From Seohaeicola sp024304985 (GTDB lineage: Bacteria > Pseudomonadota > Alphaproteobacteria > Rhodobacterales > Rhodobacteraceae): a DNA stretch of 64,000 bases. The translations under genes and the position numbers were made by a program. Below are positions 59,297-64,000 of this stretch, one piece after another. Numbering within the stretch: position 1 is the stretch's first letter; each line of letters starts with the position of its first letter. Location of the stretch: positions 62,001 to 126,000 of the forward strand of contig NZ_JARAMP010000005.1 in NCBI RefSeq assembly GCF_028802875.1. Reading direction: 5' to 3'. Below the pieces are notes generated by a model. It had not been told where the DNA came from and made no database searches. It worked only from the letters and a program-made list of their open reading frames with translations.

Positions 59297-60631
59297 TCAG
59301 ACGGTGTCGAGATAGATCTCGACCCGTTCTTCGGGGGTCAACTCGCCCATGTAATGCAATTCCTGCCGTTTGGTCAGCACGAAGTTGCGGATCAGTTCGG
59401 GGGCGAAGATGCCGGCGATTTCGGGACTTGTCTCGAAGGTGTTGATCGCATCGACCCATGTGGTGGGCACCTGCGGCAGGTCCAGCGCATAGGCGTTGCC
59501 GGTGATCGGGGCGGGTGGTTCGGCCTGTGCCTCGATCCCGTTCAGCGCGGCCCCCAGGATGGCGGCCAGCATCAGATAGGGGTTCACGTCGCCGCCAGCC
59601 ACGCGATGCTCGATCCGCCGGGCGCGGCTGCTGCCGGACGGAATACGCACCGCCGCCGTGCGGTTCTCATAGCCCCAGCAGATGCCGGTCGGGGCATGGG
59701 CGTCGGGCACAAGGCGGTCATAGCTGTTCCAGTGCGGGGCGAAGATCAGCGTCGAGCCAGACATGGCGTTCAGGCAGCCAGCCACCGCATGGCGCAACTT
59801 TTCTGTGCCCAAAGGCCCGCCATCATCAAAAATGTTGCGTCCTTCTGCGTCCAGAACCGAGAAATGTGTGTGAAGGCCGGAGCCTGCGTAATCCTCATAG
59901 GGCTTGGCCATGAAGGAGGCGGCAAAGCCGTGCCGCCGCGCCAGACCCTTGACCAGCATCTTGAAAAGCCAGGCATCGTCGGCGGCGCGCAGGGCGTCGT
60001 CGCAATGCATGAGGTTGACTTCGAACTGGCCCAGACCTGCCTCGGAAATGGCGGTGTCGGCGGGGATGTCCATCTCCTCGCAGGCCTCGTAAAGGTCGGT
60101 GAAGAAGGTATCGAAGGCATCCAGCGCGCGGATCGACAGGGTTTCCGCCGCCTTGCGCCGCTTGCCCGAGCGCGGGCTGACCGGAACCTGCAACTTGCGG
60201 CCCGAGTCGTCGATCAGGAAGAATTCCAGTTCGACCGCGACCACGGGGGTCAGGCCATGGGCCTTGTAGCGGTCCACCACGGCGCGCAGGGCGTGGCGGG
60301 GATCGCCCTCATAGGGGCGGCCATCCTCGCGGAACATCCAGATCGGCAGCAGCGCCGTCGGCGCCTCCAGCCAGGGCATCGGCATGAAGCCACGCTCGGT
60401 CGGTTTCAGCACGCCGTCGGCATCGCCGGTTTCAAACACCAGAGGGCTGTCATCGATATCCTCGCCCCAGATATCGAGGTTCAGCACGGAAAGCGGAAAG
60501 CGCGTCCCCTCGTCCACCACCTTGTCGGCATAGCGCGTGGGCACGCGCTTGCCGCGCGCCTGGGCGTTCAGATCGGCGGCGGCCACGCGGATCGTGCGCA
60601 CCTCGGGGTGCTTTCTCAGCCAGTTCTTCAT
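59297..60631 (-). CDS. Glutamine-synthetase-like gamma-glutamyl ligase, second copy
   Basis: A 444-aa glutamine synthetase family protein. Motifs: VAVELEFFLIDD, GLGQFEVNLMHCDD, SGLHTHFSVLDAEGR and GYENRTAAVRIPSGSS. ATG 60631 (MKNWLRKHPEVRT) is preceded by AGGTGAGA. Different residues around the active site from the first copy suggest a different amine. It heads the catabolic group, 187 bases after the transporter genes, with its own regulatory repeats upstream. Confidence 0.88.
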   Translation of the reverse strand: MKNWLRKHPEVRTIRVAAADLNAQARGKRVPTRYADKVVDEGTRFPLSVLNLDIWGEDIDDSPLVFETGDADGVLKPTERGFMPMPWLEAPTALLPIWMFREDGRPYEGDPRHALRAVVDRYKAHGLTPVVAVELEFFLIDDSGRKLQVPVSPRSGKRRKAAETLSIRALDAFDTFFTDLYEACEEMDIPADTAISEAGLGQFEVNLMHCDDALRAADDAWLFKMLVKGLARRHGFAASFMAKPYEDYAGSGLHTHFSVLDAEGRNIFDDGGPLGTEKLRHAVAGCLNAMSGSTLIFAPHWNSYDRLVPDAHAPTGICWGYENRTAAVRIPSGSSRARRIEHRVAGGDVNPYLMLAAILGAALNGIEAQAEPPAPITGNAYALDLPQVPTTWVDAINTFETSPEIAGIFAPELIRNFVLTKRQELHYMGELTPEERVEIYLDTV

Positions 60632-60725
60632 CGTCTCACCTGACGGGTTGAGGGCTGGCATGCATCGACAGGGCGCGATTGCCGCGTCCCGACGATATCA
60701 GGTCCATGCCCTTGGTCCTTTGTTT

Positions 60726-60809
60726 ATGATCAAATTTCACGAGATAGGTTGTAGCTGCCCGCCGCATCAGAAAAAGCGGATCGGATCACACCCAAATAAT
60801 TTGATCAAA
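60726..60809. promoter_or_regulatory. Two TGATCAAA boxes between transporter and ligase genes
   Basis: ATGATCAAAT (60726-60735) and TTTGATCAAA (60800-60809) share the palindromic core TGATCA, and TGATCAAATT/AATTTGATCA are exact inverted repeats, about 74 bp apart in an AT-rich patch. They suggest a looping operator controlling the catabolic genes. The regulator is unknown. Confidence 0.45.
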
Positions 60810-60818
60810 ATATTGATA

Positions 60819-61625
60819 CTACCGGATCAGATTCGGACGCAAGCGAATTTTGCGACGTTGTTCGGGCGGCAGGTGGCGGTTCAGGTGGCGGTTGACCAGC
60901 CCGAAGAGGCCGATGATGGCCAGTGTCAGCAGGATGAAATAGCCCGCAAGGATCGGGTAGGGCACGAAGGGGTTGAAGGTCTGATCCGCGAAATACCGCG
61001 CGTAGTAAAGCGCGTCGCCCTTTTGCTGCTGCGCGGGAAAGCCCGAAAAGAACACCAGCGTCGTGGCGTGGAACAGGAAGATCGCCTCGTTCGTGTAGCC
61101 GGGCCAGGCCAGCCGCAGCATGGTGGGCCAGATGATCCGGCGAAAGCGCGGCCAGCCCGACATGCCGTAGGCATCCGCCGCCTCGACATCGCCGCGCGGG
61201 ATGGATTTCAGCGCGCCATAGAAAATCTCGGCCGAATAGGCGGCGGTGTTGAAGAACAGCACCACCAGCGCGCCCAGCCAGGCCGAACTGAACGGGTCAA
61301 AGACCGGATGCACGGATTTCAGGCTGAGGAACAGGAAATAGGCGAAGAAGAACTGGATGAAGAGGGGCGAGCCGCGAAAGATGAAGATGAACCATTCGGA
61401 CGGCTTGCGGATGACCCGCGCGCGGGCACCCTTGCCCAGGGCCAGCGCGGTGGCCAGAAAGAACCCCGCCGCCAGCGCCAGCACGCCGAAATAGACGTTC
61501 CAGATCAGCCCCGAGCCGATCAGCGTGAATTGCTGGCAGAGCGTGAAATCCGAGCGCGGCAGCAGCCGTTCGCCATATCCGAGGCTGCGCAGCCCGTAAT
61601 CCGTGATGGTCTGGAGGCAGCTCAT
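60819..61625 (-). CDS. Polar amino acid ABC transporter permease (HisM/ArtM type)
   Basis: A 268-aa inner-membrane permease with about five helices. IFRGSPLFIQFFFAYFL and the EAA loop EAADAYGMSGWPRFRRIIWP are diagnostic. ATG 61625 overlaps the stop of the other permease gene (ATGA), so both are translated together. It forms the heterodimeric channel with that permease. Confidence 0.9.
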   Translation of the reverse strand: MSCLQTITDYGLRSLGYGERLLPRSDFTLCQQFTLIGSGLIWNVYFGVLALAAGFFLATALALGKGARARVIRKPSEWFIFIFRGSPLFIQFFFAYFLFLSLKSVHPVFDPFSSAWLGALVVLFFNTAAYSAEIFYGALKSIPRGDVEAADAYGMSGWPRFRRIIWPTMLRLAWPGYTNEAIFLFHATTLVFFSGFPAQQQKGDALYYARYFADQTFNPFVPYPILAGYFILLTLAIIGLFGLVNRHLNRHLPPEQRRKIRLRPNLIR

Positions 61626-62506
61626 GTTTCGGCCCTTCGCTGGGCTTCGCCGCCCGTGGTGGCCTGCCCGAGCGTGAGCCGCGCCATGAGGCGGTCCAGC
61701 ACGACCTCGGACACACGGGTGAAGGCAAGGTAGAAGACCAGCAGGACAAGGAAATACCACATGCGCCAGTCGCCATGCGGGTAATCGGTGAAGCGCGGTG
61801 TCTTGGAGCCGCCCAGTTCACGCGCCCAGTAGACGATATCCTCGACCCCCAGCAGGAACAGCAGCGGCGTGGATTTGATCAGCACCATCCAGAGATTCGA
61901 CAGGCCCGGCAGGGCATAGACCCACATCTGCGGCACGACGATGCGCCGGAATGTCTGGCGCTGCGACATGCCATAGGCCTCGGCGGTTTCAAGCTGGCTG
62001 CGGGGCACGGCGCGCATGGCCCCGTAAAGGACATTGGCGGCAAAAGCCCCGAACACGATGGCGAAGGTGAAGGCGGCGACGAAGAAGCTGTAGGTCTTGT
62101 GGACCCATTGGGGCGAGGTGCCCAGCGGCACCTTGGCCGCCTGACAGACGATGAAGTCATTGCCCTGCCGGATCGCCTGATCCCAGTCGGGGCAGACCCA
62201 TTGGTGCTTGAGATATTCCAGCCCCTGATCCAGTGCGATGACGAAGAACAGGAAAAAGGCGATGTCGGGCACGCCGCGCACGATGGCGATATAGGTCTTG
62301 CCGACAAGGCTGAGCGGGGCAAAGCGCGACCGCGCGGCCGAGGCGCCTGCAAAGCCGAAGGCCAGCGCCGCGGGCGCGGTGATCGCCAGCAGCAGCAGCA
62401 CGGTGCCGAAAGCCCAGTAGAAATTCAGGTGTTTCCCGGTCGTCAGATAGCAGGCCATCCATGGCAGATCGGACAGCGTGGCTGGATCTGTGCAGAAACT
62501 GAACAT
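61622..62506 (-). CDS. Polar amino acid ABC transporter permease (HisQ/ArtQ type)
   Basis: A 294-aa permease. TYIAIVRGVPDIAFFLFFVI is the conserved N-terminal loop and helix, and ETAEAYGMSQRQTFRRIVVP the EAA loop that contacts the ATPase. It is a little long because of a periplasmic insertion around residues 95-130. It lies 96 bases after the binding-protein gene, the gap containing a repeat copy. Confidence 0.9.
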   Translation of the reverse strand: MFSFCTDPATLSDLPWMACYLTTGKHLNFYWAFGTVLLLLAITAPAALAFGFAGASAARSRFAPLSLVGKTYIAIVRGVPDIAFFLFFVIALDQGLEYLKHQWVCPDWDQAIRQGNDFIVCQAAKVPLGTSPQWVHKTYSFFVAAFTFAIVFGAFAANVLYGAMRAVPRSQLETAEAYGMSQRQTFRRIVVPQMWVYALPGLSNLWMVLIKSTPLLFLLGVEDIVYWARELGGSKTPRFTDYPHGDWRMWYFLVLLVFYLAFTRVSEVVLDRLMARLTLGQATTGGEAQRRAET

Positions 62507-62532
62507 GACGGGCCCTGACGCGGAGGTGCGGA

Positions 62533-62559
62533 TTGAGTATTTGCAGCAAGATGAAGCAG
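62533..62559 (+). repeat. Intergenic repeat, short variant (copy F)
   Basis: TTGAGTATTTGCAGCAAGAT followed by GAAGCAG, close to copy A at 2153 (TTGAGTATTTTTGGCAAGAT). It lies in the gap between the binding-protein and permease genes and runs opposite to them. Confidence 0.6.
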
Positions 62560-62602
62560 GGGGCGCCGCGCATCCGTGGCGGCGTCCCCTGTCAGGCGTG
62601 GA

Positions 62603-63331
62603 TCAGAAGGTTGCGGCGTCTTCGCCGAACCATTTGGTGATCAGCGTGTTCAGCGTGCCGTCATCCTTCATCGACTGGATGGCCGCGTCGAATTTCGCGC
62701 GCAGCTCGGTGTCGCTTTCGCGCAGGCCGATGCCGATACCGCCGCCCAGCTGGACATCCTCGCCCACGAAGCTGAGTTCGCCGCCCGATTCCTCGACGAT
62801 CGGGATCAGGTAATCCTTGTCGGCAAAGACGGCATCCGCCTCGCCGTTGCGCACCGAGGCGACGGTTTCTTCAGGCGTGGCGAATTCCAGCAAGGTGGCC
62901 CCGCTGGCCGCGACATGGCCGGCCTGAATGGTCGAGGCCTGTGCCGACACGACAGCGCTGGTCACGTCGATATCCGCGGTCAGGCCGACATAGGCCGATG
63001 CTGCGGGGGGGAAGTAGTTTTGCGTGAAATCAATCACTTCATCGCGTTCGGCGGTGATGCTCATGCCCGCGATGATGGTGTCGTAGTTGCCCGACACGAG
63101 GTTGGGGATGATGCCGTCCCAATCGGTGGTGACCCATTCGCAGGTCAGCTCGGCCCGCTTGCACAGCTCGTCACCGACCTCGCGCTCGAAGCCGTCAACC
63201 TCGCCCTTGTCGTTGAGGAAGTTGTAGGGAGGGTAGGCGCCTTCGGTGCCCATGCGGATGGTCTGGCTTTGGGCCAGCGCCATCCCTGCGGTCAGGGCCA
63301 GTGCGGCGGTGGTCAGGATCAGTGTCTTCAT
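62603..63331 (-). CDS. Polar amino acid ABC transporter substrate-binding protein
   Basis: A 242-aa periplasmic binding protein of the SBP_bac_3 family. The signal peptide is MKTLILTTAALALTAGMALAQ, then RMGTEGAYPPYNFLNDKGEV and GMSITAERDEVIDFTQNYF, the basic/polar amino acid type. An AGGAG nine bases before ATG 63331 favours this start over ATG 63337. The ligand is unknown; the neighbouring catabolic genes suggest an amine or basic amino acid. Confidence 0.92.
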   Translation of the reverse strand: MKTLILTTAALALTAGMALAQSQTIRMGTEGAYPPYNFLNDKGEVDGFEREVGDELCKRAELTCEWVTTDWDGIIPNLVSGNYDTIIAGMSITAERDEVIDFTQNYFPPAASAYVGLTADIDVTSAVVSAQASTIQAGHVAASGATLLEFATPEETVASVRNGEADAVFADKDYLIPIVEESGGELSFVGEDVQLGGGIGIGLRESDTELRAKFDAAIQSMKDDGTLNTLITKWFGEDAATF

Positions 63332-63402
63332 TGTCATCAACTCCTAGTGAAGGGGGTAACAGGCACGCAAACAGGATACTGGTCAGGAAAGGGGAACGCC
63401 GG

Positions 63403-63999
63403 TCAGGCCGGGACCGAGGCGGACAGGAATTGTTGCAGCCGTTCTGTCTTGGGCGCGCTGAACAGGGTGGCGGGCGGTCCCTGTTCCTCGATCCGGCCCA
63501 GATGCAGAAAGACCACGTGATCCGAGACATCGGCGGCCATGCGCATGTCATGGGTCACGATCATCATCGTGCGCCCCTCGGCGGCCAGATCCTTGATGAC
63601 CTTGACCACTTCCTGCTCCAGTTCCGGATCAAGCGCCGAGGTGGGTTCGTCGAACAAAAGCGCCTCGGGCTCCATGCACAGGGCGCGGGCGATGGCGGCG
63701 CGCTGCTGCTGCCCGCCCGACAACTGCGCGGGATAGGCGTCGCATTTGTCGCCGATGCCGACCTTGTCCAGATAGCGGCGGGCGGATGCCTCGACCTCGG
63801 CCCGGTCGCGCTTGAGCACCGTCACGGGCGCTTCCATCACGTTTTGCAGGATCGTCATGTGGGACCACAGGTTGAACTGCTGGAACACCATGGACAGATT
63901 GGTGCGGATACGCAGCACCTGCCCCGGATCGGCCGGATGGCGGTTCAGCCCCGTCCCCCGCCAGCGCACGGGTTCGCCCTTGAACAGGATCTCGCCCTG
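63403..63999 (-). CDS. Polar amino acid ABC transporter ATPase, 5' end cut off
   Basis: The ATP-binding subunit; its N-terminus and Walker A lie beyond the window. The visible 198 residues include VFQQFNLWSHMTILQNVMEA (Q-loop), the signature LSGGQQQRAAIARAL, Walker B ALLFDEPTSALDPE and the switch IVTHDM. The frame is open to the window edge, beginning QGEILFKGEPVRW. It is followed by the binding protein and two permeases. Confidence 0.93.
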   Translation of the reverse strand, partial: QGEILFKGEPVRWRGTGLNRHPADPGQVLRIRTNLSMVFQQFNLWSHMTILQNVMEAPVTVLKRDRAEVEASARRYLDKVGIGDKCDAYPAQLSGGQQQRAAIARALCMEPEALLFDEPTSALDPELEQEVVKVIKDLAAEGRTMMIVTHDMRMAADVSDHVVFLHLGRIEEQGPPATLFSAPKTERLQQFLSASVPA

Positions 64000-64000
64000 C

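Noticed and set aside
1..64000. CRISPR arrays, tRNA or rRNA genes, transposases
   Set aside because: None could be recognised anywhere; the only repeats seen are the short intergenic family and paired operators.

Overview
The window is GC-rich chromosomal DNA from an alphaproteobacterium, most likely a member of the Rhodobacteraceae (roseobacter/Paracoccus side). The evidence is gene content and order: ruvCAB, a complete beta-hydroxyaspartate cycle cluster (bhcR-bhcABCD), ybgC-tolQRAB-pal-cpoB-tilS-ftsH, phaZ / phaC-phaP-phaR, thyX instead of thyA, LdtR-like MarR and SdhE proteins. No rRNA, tRNA, CRISPR array, insertion sequence or integrase was seen. Almost all of it looks like core genome; one short block (about 36.92-38.16 kb) is clearly AT-rich and foreign in composition.

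Layout. 1-2.8 kb: ruvC (5' cut by the window edge), ruvA, ruvB and a conserved hypothetical. 2.8-8.2 kb: glyoxylate assimilation genes, with the IclR regulator bhcR divergent from bhcABCD across a two-site palindromic operator. 8.2-17.2 kb: the Tol-Pal cell envelope operon, then tilS and ftsH. 17.2-24.0 kb: a trans-aconitate methyltransferase homologue, CorA, a MOSC protein, the one-carbon pair fhs-folD, a PaaI-type thioesterase and a membrane LytTR regulator. 24.0-31.4 kb: pdeM and its DEXH helicase (DNA repair), a MATE pump, an aspartate aminotransferase, an XRE regulator and sdhE. 31.5-36.0 kb: an LdtR-like regulator, then a leftward set of TbpB-like lipoprotein, SLAM outer-membrane translocator, glyoxalase and a VWA (DUF1194) protein.

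36.0-38.7 kb: thyX, then an AT-rich two-gene cassette (winged-helix protein plus HEPN protein with an R-x4-H motif) fused onto the thyX stop codon, then an HPF/RaiA-like ribosome-hibernation gene carrying a TAG at codon 4. 38.7-45.0 kb: small membrane and stress proteins, a leftward bufferin operon (bufA precursor, bufB MNIO enzyme, bufC partner, DoxX) and thrS. 45.2-48.9 kb: hydrolases, a VOC protein and an orphan citF. 49.0-53.5 kb: polyhydroxybutyrate metabolism (phaZ divergent from phaC-phaP-phaR) with four copies of one 17-bp operator. 53.5-64.0 kb: a LysR regulator, then a leftward nitrogen/amine catabolism locus: polar amino acid ABC transporter, two glutamine-synthetase-like ligases, a class I amidotransferase, a FAD amine oxidase and a DegT-type aminotransferase.

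The most interesting items are the winged-helix/HEPN cassette at the thyX 3' end (candidate defence or toxin-antitoxin module), the SLAM/TbpB-like surface lipoprotein pair, the amber codon in the HPF gene, the bufferin operon, the repeated PhaR and BhcR operators, and a dispersed intergenic repeat with a GATATTTG...AAGAAG core present in six full or partial copies.
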